From Bacteroidota bacterium (GTDB lineage: Bacteria > Bacteroidota > Bacteroidia > Sphingobacteriales > Sphingobacteriaceae): a DNA stretch of 33,456 nucleotides. The stretch is from the NCBI GenBank assembly GCA_013286235.1, contig JABDGE010000040.1:1-33456 (forward strand), read 5' to 3'. The notes beneath the pieces were generated by a model. The model worked only from the letters and a program-made list of their open reading frames with translations. It did no database searches and was not told where the DNA came from. A program made the translations under genes and the position numbers. Shown here piece after piece: positions 26,494-33,389 of the stretch; the stretch's first letter is position 1; every line of letters begins with the position of its first letter.

Positions 26494-26517
26494 CCCCCCT
26501 TTATGATGTCTGGGGGG
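26494..26517. repeat. C6/G6 hairpin
   Basis: CCCCCC, a 12-nt loop, then GGGGGG. It resembles the C-run/G-run logic of the REP palindromes inside the array, but the loop is different and longer, and the flanking TAAC/CTGG signature is lacking. Confidence 0.4.
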
Positions 26518-26644
26518 CACAATAACCACGAAAAAAAAGTAGCATTAACATAGCATTAAGCAGCAATAATGGCCAATAATTCAGTAAAAATAGCGCATCA
26601 ACCCCGCATTAACCCGACAATAAAATAGGCAGCGACGGCAAATG

Positions 26645-26684
26645 TTCATAAAATCGTTGAAACGAAGCTTAGCGACGTTATGAA
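26645..26684. repeat. Imperfect inverted repeat with 12-bp arms
   Basis: TTCATAAAATCG (26645-26656) and CGACGTTATGAA (26673-26684) pair at 10 of 12 positions around a 16-nt loop. There is no neighbouring gene to assign it to. Confidence 0.4.
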
Positions 26685-26799
26685 TGCCTCAAAAAAAGAA
26701 ATTAAATTGAACAATAGGCCAAAAATCGTAGTAATGAAAGAAAAAATCATATGTAAACGGCGATGGCCCTCATGAACGCCGCTTGTGAATCCCAAAAAT

Positions 26800-26875
26800 A
26801 AATCACATGGAAATCACACACCGTTCACACGAAAATCACACGGAATTACACATAAATCACACCGAAATCACACCG
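26800..26875. repeat. 11-bp tandem repeat, AAATCACACSG type
   Basis: Six units resembling AAATCACACCG, with two perfect copies at the right end (26854-26875) and degraded copies to the left, including AAATCACATGG and AATTACACAT. The period is 11 bp, close to one helical turn, so the A-tracts would be in phase and the DNA possibly bent. It is too short and too direct for a CRISPR array. Confidence 0.6.
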
Positions 26876-27180
26876 TGTTTTTCTGAAAATGTTATCATAA
26901 GTAACTGATATTAACTTCTTTGACATATTGAATATTTGTTTCCGGGAGTAATCTTCGACCTTTTTTCACAAAAAGTCACATGCGAACTATCTCATTCAAG
27001 TCAAGCGTGCTGAGTCGAGCGCCTCGGCCCCGATCTGTCAGGGTACCTATAAGGCAATTTCTTGGTCTTCCTACTTAAGACTAACCCGTCATTTAATGAT
27101 TGACATGGCACTTGGTAAAGACCCCGAATAAAAGGGATTATTGGAAAACAGGTAAGCTGTAGGAATTCAAGGCCGTCTTC
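26876..27180. other. Gene-free stretch downstream of the oxidase-like gene
   Basis: No coding frame, no strong hairpin and no recognisable RNA gene. It separates the 3' end of the minus-strand pair at 27181-28321 from the 11-bp repeat. I see nothing further in it. Confidence 0.4.
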
Positions 27181-27876
27181 TCATTTTAGCGATTGACCCC
27201 GATGGCTTGACCTCCAAACATATCTTAAAATCCCACCAAATAAATTCACCAAAAAACAAAGCTGTCCGATCGCAAACGCAAGGATCATAGCTAAAACCGG
27301 CGCAAGCCAACGATAATCCGGCTTTGGAAATTCGCTAATTGCATAATACCGTCGGGGCACACCTGATAGGCCCAAAGCGAATTTTGAAAGGTTAAAAAAC
27401 ATGAAAATAGCCAATCCGGTTGCCAATATGTGTAACCAGCTTAGTTTGGCAGACAATAGCAAGCGATCTGAAATAAGATAAATGATCCAAAAGGCGATTA
27501 GCAACAACGCGATCAACCCATAAATAAGTGCGGCGCTGTAAACATAATAAGAGTCGCCCCGGGTAATATCAAATGCTCCGTTGCCGGCCAATAGCCCTTT
27601 AGCAAAAGTCGATATAGCGGCTATCCATAACAGATTATATGGTTTTTTTGTAAGAATTGACCAGACAAAGGATTTCAAGATCGTCGTATTTATAGGCTTA
27701 AGGTAGGTAAATGCCTTTGCATTGCAAAGATCGTCTTTCCCACCAACCCTCTGCGATCTCCGTGCCTTCTCAGCGACCTCCGCGGTTAAATCCTCATTGA
27801 GTGCAGGAACATCTTCTTCAACCCCGCTTCTGAAAATAATCCGGCGGAAGCAATTCCTGCCCGTATTTTGTAGCAA
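27181..27876 (-). CDS. Membrane protein resembling the C-terminal helices of haem-copper oxidase subunit I; start uncertain
   Basis: 231 codons from the first ATG. Hydrophobic helices lie at about 80-98, 110-136, 145-166 and 190-217. The stretch around FALGLSGVPRRYYAI (165-180) resembles the G-[MV]-PRRY motif near the C-terminus of cytochrome oxidase subunit I, but no haem or copper histidine cluster is present, so it is not a catalytic subunit. Residues about 30-50 (LTAEVAEKARRSQR) are translated from a dispersed repeat at 27747-27790, and the first codons overlap the cupin gene by 59 nt. The first 60 or so residues are therefore probably not real protein; a TTG at 27678 (165 residues) is a better start candidate. 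The role is unknown. It lies on the same strand as, and just behind, the cupin gene. Confidence 0.5.
   Translation of the reverse strand: MLQNTGRNCFRRIIFRSGVEEDVPALNEDLTAEVAEKARRSQRVGGKDDLCNAKAFTYLKPINTTILKSFVWSILTKKPYNLLWIAAISTFAKGLLAGNGAFDITRGDSYYVYSAALIYGLIALLLIAFWIIYLISDRLLLSAKLSWLHILATGLAIFMFFNLSKFALGLSGVPRRYYAISEFPKPDYRWLAPVLAMILAFAIGQLCFLVNLFGGILRYVWRSSHRGQSLK
27747..27790 (-). repeat. Dispersed GAGGTCGCTGAGAAG-type repeat
   Basis: On the minus strand it reads as purine-rich units around GCGGAGG, TCGCTGAG, AAGGCACG and GAGATCGCAGAG. From memory, sequences of this type recur between genes in many bacterial genomes and translate as LTAE-x-AE-like peptides. It lies between the cupin gene and the likely true start of the membrane protein gene. 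Confidence 0.5.
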
Positions 27877-28321
27877 TCTCGATAATGTGCTTCAATTCCT
27901 CCGGTGTGGGCGGCGTCATTGGCCTAAGTTCCCCGGCTTCAACTGGCACACCCAGCTCCAGGAACATTTTTTCCATCCCGGCCGGCGCCACCGTACAAAC
28001 CACATGAGCAAGCGTGTCCGTCTCGTTCTGAAAATTGTGGATCGCCCCGCCTAATGGTATTTCAATAAAAGCCCCTTTGCGGGCAATATAAGTTTGTGTT
28101 TCCGTGCGGAATGTTAGCTCCCCCTCCAATACATAAAACGATTCCTGTATAGCAGCATGCGAATGGGGTGTTGGCCCGGCATGTGGCGGCACGATCATAT
28201 CGATCACCCCGAATGCATTGTTGGTTTGCTCGCCGGTGATCAGCACGCGGTAACTGCCCCCTGCAAAAGCAACAGATTGACCGCCTTTGGGTTCTGTTAT
28301 GTTGATGGTTGTTGGCCTCAT
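27818..28321 (-). CDS. Single-domain cupin (quercetin-dioxygenase-like, Cupin_2)
   Basis: A 167-residue cytoplasmic cupin. Motif 1 is HSHAAIQESFYVLEG, giving metal ligands His53, His55 and Glu60 with Gly67. Motif 2 is GAFIEIPLGGAIHN, giving Pro89 and the fourth ligand His95. The full ligand set suggests a metal-binding, possibly dioxygenase or isomerase, active site; substrate is not predictable. A Pro/Glu-rich helical tail (about 130-167) follows the barrel. Start ATG at 28321 gives MRPTTINITEP, directly preceding the beta-barrel. The leader holds its own 8-bp repeats (28341-28372). It probably forms a transcription unit with the membrane protein gene behind it. Confidence 0.85.
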   Translation of the reverse strand: MRPTTINITEPKGGQSVAFAGGSYRVLITGEQTNNAFGVIDMIVPPHAGPTPHSHAAIQESFYVLEGELTFRTETQTYIARKGAFIEIPLGGAIHNFQNETDTLAHVVCTVAPAGMEKMFLELGVPVEAGELRPMTPPTPEELKHIIEIATKYGQELLPPDYFQKRG

Positions 28322-28340
28322 ATTATGTTATTGTTTTCTT

Positions 28341-28372
28341 GTTAGATTGTTAGAACGTTGGATTGTCTATTA
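28341..28372 (-). repeat. Octamer repeats in the cupin leader (GTTAGATT type)
   Basis: Plus-strand units GTTAGATT, GTTAGAAC, GTTGGATT and GTCTATTA, in 8-bp register, about 20 nt upstream of the cupin start. The sequence is different from the permease-leader octamer but has the same period and the same place relative to a start codon. Confidence 0.55.
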
Positions 28373-28464
28373 GAGAGCGTTTAAACTCCACTTTTGTTTG
28401 AAGCAATGTAAAAAGCACCGCTACATGCGGTTATGATATGACTGGCTGTGGGCTGGCTAAATAG

Positions 28465-28480
28465 TCACGCAGCCGCGTGA
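28465..28480. promoter_or_regulatory. Inverted repeat between divergent genes
   Basis: TCACGC-agcc-GCGTGA, perfect 6-bp arms, in the spacer between the cupin gene (minus) and the secreted-protein gene (plus). It lies about 18 bp upstream of the plausible plus-strand -33 element, so an operator is possible; a small hairpin is the alternative. Confidence 0.35.
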
Positions 28481-28497
28481 TGCCATCATGTGCTGAT

Positions 28498-28528
28498 TTT
28501 GCTTATCTCCAATAATAATAATACCTTG
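28498..28528 (+). promoter_or_regulatory. Candidate Bacteroidota promoter for the secreted-protein gene
   Basis: TTTG at 28498-28501, a 20-nt spacer, then TACCTTG at 28522-28528, one T short of the TAnnTTTG consensus. The expected start of transcription is about 65-70 nt upstream of the ATG at 28599. Confidence 0.45.
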
Positions 28529-28598
28529 TTACCAGTTTTATGGCATCGCTCAAACCTCAAATTAATTTATTATAGCCAGTGATTTACGCCATCAGCTA

Positions 28599-30455
28599 AT
28601 GGTTAATAAAATCTATGTTCTCTTACTTTTCATGCTCCTTGCTGCAACGGGATATTCACAGTGTACCGGGAGTTTAGGTACCCCCATCATCGACGAAACC
28701 TTTGGCTCCGGTACAGGCCAGTTTGGCCCCGCCCTACCCGCCGGGGTTACTAACATGACCTATATCGCTAACCCATGCCCTGAGGACGGATATTACTCCA
28801 TTGTTAATTATACAACTGGCTGTTATGGTGACTGGCATACCCTTACCGATCATACGGGCGATCCAAATGGCTATTTCATGCTCATCAATGCATCCTACCA
28901 ACCCAGTGACTTTTTTGTTCAAACGGTTAATGGCCTTTGCGATGGCACCACTTACCAATTTGCTGCATGGATGATAAATATGTGGGATATCCCTGGCGGT
29001 ATTAACCCCGATATCACTTTTACCATTGAAAAAACCGATGGTACTGTTTTAAAAAGTTTTGATACAGGGCAAATAAATTATGTAGCTGGCACAGCAGCAA
29101 CCCCTTCTGATTGGTCGCAGTTTGGCTTTTATTTTACAACACCGGCAGGGGTTTCAACTGTGGTTATCAGGATGCATAACAATGCGCCGGGCGGCAATGG
29201 CAATGACCTGGGGCTGGATGATATTACTTTCTCCCCGGCAGGTCCGCAAACTAATATCGCCGTACCCGGCATTACCGGCAATAATGCAAGCATTTTTTGC
29301 GCCAATAAAGCAACCCTTACCTCAACAGTGGCAAGCTGTTATGTTAACAACGGGTATCAATGGCAAATGTCAACCGATGGTATAAATTTCAGCGATATTG
29401 CCGGTGCAAACGGTTCTTCCTATACCATCGCACCGCCTTCACACGGCACTTACTACTACCGCCTTGACGTGGCAGATGGCGATAATACCGGGAATGCAAG
29501 CTGCAGCGCCCACTCCAATGTGTACACCGTTGTTTACAGCGCGCCAGCGGTATACAACCTTAACGCTTCCATCTGTACAGGTACAGCGTACACCCTGCCC
29601 TCTGGCAAAAAGATCAATGCAGCAGGCGCCTATAGTGATACCTTACGAACGGTCCAGGGCTGCGACAGCGTGATAACCAATATTAATTTGTCATTACGAC
29701 CGCTGGCGTATACTTCACTAAAAGCAGCCATCTGCCAGGGCCAGTCGTATATGGGCCATACCATAACCGGGGTATATACCGATACCCTTACGGCGGTAAA
29801 CGCCTGCGACAGTATTGTCACCTTAACGCTAACCGTTAACCCGCTGTCGTATGCGACCGTTAACATCAGTATTTGCAATGGCGACAACTACCTCAAGCAC
29901 ACCAAAACCGGAACCTATGTCGATACCCTAACGGCGGCAAATGGCTGCGACAGTATTCTCACGGTGAACCTCACAGTGAATCCATATGTTACCCTCGGCG
30001 GCGGTAAAACCTTTTGTTACGGCGACTCGGTCATATTAAACCCCGGCCCTTTTAACGCATATTTGTGGCAGGACGGCAGTACCACCCCAACCTACAAGGT
30101 AAAAAATGGCGGTATCTATTGGGTAAAGGTAACGGATGCAAACGGCTGCATGGCCGCCGATACCGTGGTAATGAACGAGATTGGTTGCTACCCCACAAAA
30201 ATACCAAACGCCTTTACGCCCAACGGCGATGGCATTAACGATACCTGGGACATCGAGGGCCTGCAGGGCAATCCCTATTGCACCATTGCTATCTACAACC
30301 GCTGGGGGCAGCGCGTATTTAGCAGCGTGGGCTACCCGAAGCCCTGGGACGGGAAATACAACGGCAAGCAATTGGCGGCAGGGGTTTATTATTATATCAT
30401 TGATTTAAATAATGGCGGGCCTAATATTGCGGGGTATGTGACGATAATAAGGTAA
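28599..30455 (+). CDS. Secreted multidomain protein with type IX secretion C-terminal domain (gliding-motility-associated type)
   Basis: A 618-residue protein. The signal peptide (1 to about 21, MVNKIYVLLLFMLLAATGYS) is followed by a Cys-containing jelly-roll-like region (about 22-215, with a G-D-L-GLDDI-F end as in carbohydrate-binding or MAM-like folds). An Ig/PKD-like domain follows (about 220-315). Then come three tandem repeats of about 45 residues of the form IC-x-G-x-x-Y...G-x-Y-x-DTL...CDS-(I/V)-x-T...L (about 324-462), and a further C-Y-G-D segment. The C-terminal 90 residues (PNAFTPNGDGINDTWDI, YNRWGQ, WDGKYNGK, AGVYYYII) match the gliding-motility-associated C-terminal sorting domain (CHU_C/TIGR04131 type). 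It is expected to be exported by type IX secretion to the cell surface, possibly as an adhesin or polysaccharide-binding protein. The stop codon lies 6 nt from the convergent gene's stop. Confidence 0.9.
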   Translation: MVNKIYVLLLFMLLAATGYSQCTGSLGTPIIDETFGSGTGQFGPALPAGVTNMTYIANPCPEDGYYSIVNYTTGCYGDWHTLTDHTGDPNGYFMLINASYQPSDFFVQTVNGLCDGTTYQFAAWMINMWDIPGGINPDITFTIEKTDGTVLKSFDTGQINYVAGTAATPSDWSQFGFYFTTPAGVSTVVIRMHNNAPGGNGNDLGLDDITFSPAGPQTNIAVPGITGNNASIFCANKATLTSTVASCYVNNGYQWQMSTDGINFSDIAGANGSSYTIAPPSHGTYYYRLDVADGDNTGNASCSAHSNVYTVVYSAPAVYNLNASICTGTAYTLPSGKKINAAGAYSDTLRTVQGCDSVITNINLSLRPLAYTSLKAAICQGQSYMGHTITGVYTDTLTAVNACDSIVTLTLTVNPLSYATVNISICNGDNYLKHTKTGTYVDTLTAANGCDSILTVNLTVNPYVTLGGGKTFCYGDSVILNPGPFNAYLWQDGSTTPTYKVKNGGIYWVKVTDANGCMAADTVVMNEIGCYPTKIPNAFTPNGDGINDTWDIEGLQGNPYCTIAIYNRWGQRVFSSVGYPKPWDGKYNGKQLAAGVYYYIIDLNNGGPNIAGYVTIIR

Positions 30456-30461
30456 TGTTCC

Positions 30462-30878
30462 CTAAACAACCTTAATTCTAAACCTCGCAACCAGCGTACA
30501 AATACCTGCCCCGGAGGAAAGCACCCCTGGCAACGGAAAAAAGTAAACAAACTCAACAATTCCCATCCCAATTAAAAAAACGCATAATACTGTTAGCAAC
30601 TTGATGGTAAACGGGCTTTTGCCTTCAGCAGAAATAAACCACAACATCAAGGTGACTGAAATAAGCACCAAAATCATCGTAAAGCCATAGCCGTCGAAAA
30701 AGGCCGCCAGCGTAACCGACCGCCCCATGAAATCAAAATGATTATCTTCCATTCCTTTGATCACCTGCCCGACGGCTGCAGTGGGCGGATTTTTCCAGGT
30801 GAAGGTGCCAATACTGTGCCCGATGATATGCAGAAACGTTAAAGTAGCTGCAATACGTAGTAAAAGTTTGCTGCTCAT
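30462..30878 (-). CDS. Small four-helix membrane protein, unknown function
   Basis: A 138-residue inner-membrane protein with hydrophobic segments at about 6-24, 55-76 (less certain), 67-85 and 93-115, then a short hydrophobic tail at about 118-132. N-terminal FLHIIGHSIGTFTW contains two His in the first helix, a feature of some small uncharacterised membrane proteins, but I cannot place it in a family with confidence. It is convergent with the secreted-protein gene with almost no space for a terminator, and divergent from the regulator gene 214 bp away. Confidence 0.7.
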   Translation of the reverse strand: MSSKLLLRIAATLTFLHIIGHSIGTFTWKNPPTAAVGQVIKGMEDNHFDFMGRSVTLAAFFDGYGFTMILVLISVTLMLWFISAEGKSPFTIKLLTVLCVFLIGMGIVEFVYFFPLPGVLSSGAGICTLVARFRIKVV

Positions 30879-30979
30879 GATTAGGATATTTTAAGTTCTA
30901 TCAGGTAAAATTAAAAGAATTTGATTCGGATTGCATAGTAAAGGTCGTTATTTTCCAACTCTCCTTCGCTTAACAATTA

Positions 30980-31024
30980 GTTCCGATTTATACAATTCTG
31001 AATTATTCTATCATATTAGTTTTG
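30980..31024 (+). promoter_or_regulatory. Promoter and 18-bp upstream box of the AraC-type gene
   Basis: The -7 element is TAGTTTTG at 31017-31024, a perfect TAnnTTTG. The box GTTCCGATTTATACAATT (30980-30997) starts 37 bp upstream of it. The same box with one substitution stands at exactly the same distance upstream of the enzyme gene's -7 element (31906-31950). No good -33 TTTG is present at 19-21 bp, as expected if an activator bound at the box substitutes for it. Confidence 0.65.
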
Positions 31025-31092
31025 AAAGCCGTTTATTTTACCACCAACCGATACGCCAATAAAACTCCCACATAAAACCCGTAAATTTACAT

Positions 31093-31895
31093 ATGGAATT
31101 TAAGCATTTTCAGCCATCAGATATTTTAAAACCGTATGTAAGGCATTATTATATCTTTGAATCGGATGCGGATGTTGAATTTGAAGATACCGTATTCCCC
31201 AGCGGCGATATGGAACTAATTTTTAACCTGGGCGAAGGAACATGGGAATCGTCAGTCGGCGATAAATTCTTCAAAACACCAAAAATTGAGCTTTGGGGAC
31301 AGATCACTAAACCATTGCCCATTCGTTCAAAAGGCAGGCATACCATGCTCGGCATAAAATTCTTCACGCATTCGGCAGGTTACTTTTTTAGCGACGAGAT
31401 CGGCCTGTTTAATGACCGCATATCCGACTTCGGTGATGTAATCGGCAGCCCGGCGAAAACTCTGCACATGCAGCTATTGGAAACAAAAGACCCGCATAAG
31501 CGGATCGCACAGGTTGAATGCTTCTTATTGAACAGGTTAATCGGCGGCCAAAAAAAATCATTCAGGATTGACAAGGTCGCGCATATTTTAACCAGCATAA
31601 AAAGAAACCCATCCGAAAATAACCTGGGCGCCATTGCATCGCGGCATGGCGTTACCTGCATAAGCTGATCTACCGGCATACGGGCCTGTCGCCGGCATTT
31701 TTCAATAAAATAAACAGGTTTCAGTACAGCCTTAAGCTCATTGCTAAAAATGAGCAGCTTTTAACCACTATTGCTTACCAGGCCGGCTATTTTGACCAAT
31801 CGCACTTTATCAGGGATTTTAAGTCATTCACGGGCCTCACCCCTTCTGCCTACGCCGATAACGCGTCGCCGGTTAACCTGATGCTGGCACAATAA
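31093..31895 (+). pseudogene. AraC-family transcriptional regulator, frameshifted in the DNA-binding domain
   Basis: The first frame (31093-31668) encodes an N-terminal sensor domain of the kind found in Bacteroidota AraC regulators (MEFKHFQPSDILKPYVRHYY start, FPSGDMELIFNLG core) and the beginning of the first helix-turn-helix (GAIASRHGVT), then hits TGA at 31666. From TAC at 31653, in another frame, the protein continues as YLHKLIYRHTGLSPAFFN through the second helix-turn-helix (QAGYFDQSHFIRDFKSFTGL) to TAA at 31895. Joined, this is a normal-length regulator of about 267 residues. The family pattern near the break (HG-V-T-P-R-Y-L-H-K-L) is short by several residues, so a deletion of about 10 nt fits better than a one-base slip. 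A sequencing error cannot be excluded. Confidence 0.8.
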
Positions 31896-31905
31896 AATTT
31901 AAACG

Positions 31906-31950
31906 GTTCCGGTTTATACAATTTCCCCATCCCCGCCCGCAATACCTTTG
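31906..31950 (+). promoter_or_regulatory. Promoter and 18-bp upstream box of the PEP-mutase-family gene
   Basis: Box GTTCCGGTTTATACAATT (31906-31923) and -7 element TACCTTTG (31943-31950), a perfect TAnnTTTG. The box-to--7 distance is 37 bp, identical to that at the regulator gene. The ATG at 31978 follows 27 nt after the -7 element. Confidence 0.7.
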
Positions 31951-31977
31951 TTTTATAATCATTAAACAAAGCATTGT

Positions 31978-32745
31978 ATGAATCCTTTTGAAACATTTAA
32001 ACAGCTGCACCAAAACACCACACCCTTATTGCTTGGCAATATATGGGACCTGAACAGCGCCCGGATACTTGAGGCAAGCGGGTACAAGGCCATCGGCATC
32101 AGCAGCCAGGCGCTTTCAAATTCCCTCGGTTTTGAAGACGGCGAAAACTTGCCATTCGAAATCCTGGTTCAATTTGCCAAAAGGGTGGTGGAAGTAGTTC
32201 ACATACCCTTTTCCGTTGACATGGAGGCCGGGTACAGCCGAACCGTTGCCGGCATAATTGAAAACATCAACAAGCTGCACGACGCCGGCGTAGTCGGCAT
32301 AAACCTGGAGGATACCATCCCCGGGACCGTGCGCCAATTGCGGCCGGCTGCTGAATTCCAGCGGATCCTTTCGGCAATAGCCAGCCATATCAGCCGGAAT
32401 AATTTGCAAATATTTTTGAATGTGCGGACGGATAGGTTCCTCTTAGGTCTTCCAAACGCTCTTGCCGAAACCCTTACCCGCATTGAAAACTACGAAAATG
32501 CCGGCGCCGACGGGATTTTCGTTCCCTGCATTACCGACCGCGATGATATCAGGGAAGTTGTTGGCGCCACCAAGCTCCCGGTTAATGTGATGTGCATGCC
32601 AGCCCTGCCTGATTTTGAAGAATTAGCATCACTGGGTGTAAAACGGATCAGCATGGGCCCATTCCTTTTTAACAAGGCCAATGAAGCCATCGGGGACCTG
32701 GCAAAGGCGGTTATCAGCGATAATAACTTTTCCGCAATTCTGTAA
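31978..32745 (+). CDS. PEP mutase / isocitrate lyase superfamily enzyme
   Basis: A 255-residue cytoplasmic TIM-barrel enzyme. Family hallmarks: GNIWDLNSARILEASGYKAI (20-39) with the following GISSQALSNSLGFEDGE, the Mg-binding strand FSVDMEAGY (78-86), GINLEDT (107-113), and LNVRTDRF (146-153) carrying the conserved Arg. The isocitrate-lyase catalytic KKCGH motif is absent, and the PEP-mutase EDK-x-x-x-K-x-N loop is replaced by EDTIPGTVRQL, so it is neither a true isocitrate lyase nor a phosphonate-forming mutase. A C-C bond lyase or hydrolase acting on a 2-oxo or malate-type acid is the likely activity class. The gene follows the broken regulator and precedes the NTF2-like gene by 34 nt, probably co-transcribed. 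Confidence 0.85.
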   Translation: MNPFETFKQLHQNTTPLLLGNIWDLNSARILEASGYKAIGISSQALSNSLGFEDGENLPFEILVQFAKRVVEVVHIPFSVDMEAGYSRTVAGIIENINKLHDAGVVGINLEDTIPGTVRQLRPAAEFQRILSAIASHISRNNLQIFLNVRTDRFLLGLPNALAETLTRIENYENAGADGIFVPCITDRDDIREVVGATKLPVNVMCMPALPDFEELASLGVKRISMGPFLFNKANEAIGDLAKAVISDNNFSAIL

Positions 32746-32779
32746 TAAATCACCATTCATCCATAAAAAATCAAAAAAC

Positions 32780-33160
32780 ATGAACTTACCAAACAGGGCA
32801 GAAGACGCCCATGCAACACTTGCTGCAGCCTTTAATTCGGGTGATGTGGCCACCGTATTGGGTATGTATGATACCAGCGGCATTATTGTACCTGAACCGG
32901 GCAAACCTGTTTCGGGCAATGATAAATTTGAGGAATCGATCAAAGCCATATTGTCCATAAAAGGCAAAATGGAGATCAAAACCGTTTATTGCCTGCAAAC
33001 CGGCGACATCGCCTTAGGACGATCGGAATGGAGCATTACCGATGGGGACGAAGTAAAGATCAGCGCAAAGGGAATTGAAGTAATGAAGCGCCAACCAGGC
33101 GGCGGCTGGAAGATCGTCATCGACCAGGCATTCGGCGCCGAAGCAAACCTGATAGCTTAA
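32780..33160 (+). CDS. SnoaL/NTF2-like (DUF4440/SgcJ-type) protein
   Basis: A 126-residue single-domain protein of the NTF2-like superfamily. It shows the N-terminal helix pair (AEDAHATLAAAFNSGDVATVLGMYD), the following strand GIIVPEPGKPVSGND and a C-terminal strand pair ending in GGGWKIVIDQAF. The family covers small-ligand binders, isomerases and hydrolases, so a specific reaction cannot be given. The start ATG at 32780 is preferred because the frame upstream of it runs into the end of the enzyme gene and lacks NTF2 features; it follows an A-rich leader. It is the second gene of a likely two-gene operon with the enzyme. Confidence 0.8.
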   Translation: MNLPNRAEDAHATLAAAFNSGDVATVLGMYDTSGIIVPEPGKPVSGNDKFEESIKAILSIKGKMEIKTVYCLQTGDIALGRSEWSITDGDEVKISAKGIEVMKRQPGGGWKIVIDQAFGAEANLIA

Positions 33161-33185
33161 AGCCAATAAGCACGTCATTGGTACA

Positions 33186-33213
33186 AGCCCTGCCCTTTGT
33201 CACGGGCGGGGCT
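33186..33213. terminator. Stem-loop after the NTF2-like gene
   Basis: AGCCCTGCCC, an 8-nt loop, GGGCGGGGCT: ten base pairs with one G-T wobble, 25 nt after the stop codon. There is no U-tract on the plus strand, so a factor-assisted or bidirectional terminator between convergent genes is the best reading. Confidence 0.5.
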
Positions 33214-33245
33214 GATCTTCGTCAGAAGCCCCGCTGTCCGTGGCC

Positions 33246-33276
33246 TGTGTCTGCGGACACACTATGCGTGTAGTGT
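33246..33276. repeat. Two overlapping, mutually exclusive small hairpins
   Basis: TGTGTC-tgcg-GACACA (33246-33261) and ACACTA-tgcgtg-TAGTGT (33259-33276) share bases, so only one can form at a time. They lie in the 230-bp spacer between convergent genes, after the main stem-loop. A further GGGGCT...AGCCCC pairing also uses the 3' arm of that stem-loop. Confidence 0.4.
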
Positions 33277-33389
33277 TTGTGACTACATTCCCCAATCTTC
33301 TCGGAAGCCAACCAAGCCCGCTGCGAATCGTCCATCGGCCCATTACCAATAGCTTTGCCGGTTGCGCCACTTACTCGCTTTGGCGGGCC

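Larger units (their letters stand above)
25791..26799. other. Gene-free region upstream of the permease array
   Basis: No frame looks coding on either strand; a 60-codon minus-strand frame at 25935-26117 has no recognisable features. Contents: 8-bp purine units on the minus strand (GGAAGCCC twice near 25835-25850; GGAAGTCC twice then GGAAG near 26211-26232), a G/C hairpin at 26494-26517, inverted repeats at 26086-26106 and 26645-26684, and GCATTAA repeats near 26540-26620. This is where an array promoter would be expected, but I could not identify one. Confidence 0.5.

Noticed and set aside
26800..26875. Possible CRISPR array
   Set aside because: Units are 11 bp, directly adjacent and degenerate, with no unique spacers and no cas genes nearby.
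27181..27876. Catalytic cytochrome oxidase subunit I
   Set aside because: It is far too short and lacks the six conserved metal-binding histidines; only the C-terminal-like PRRY region is present.
32681..32779. Upstream extension of the NTF2-like protein
   Set aside because: These codons overlap the end of the enzyme gene in another frame and do not look like NTF2 sequence; the ATG at 32780 begins the recognisable domain.
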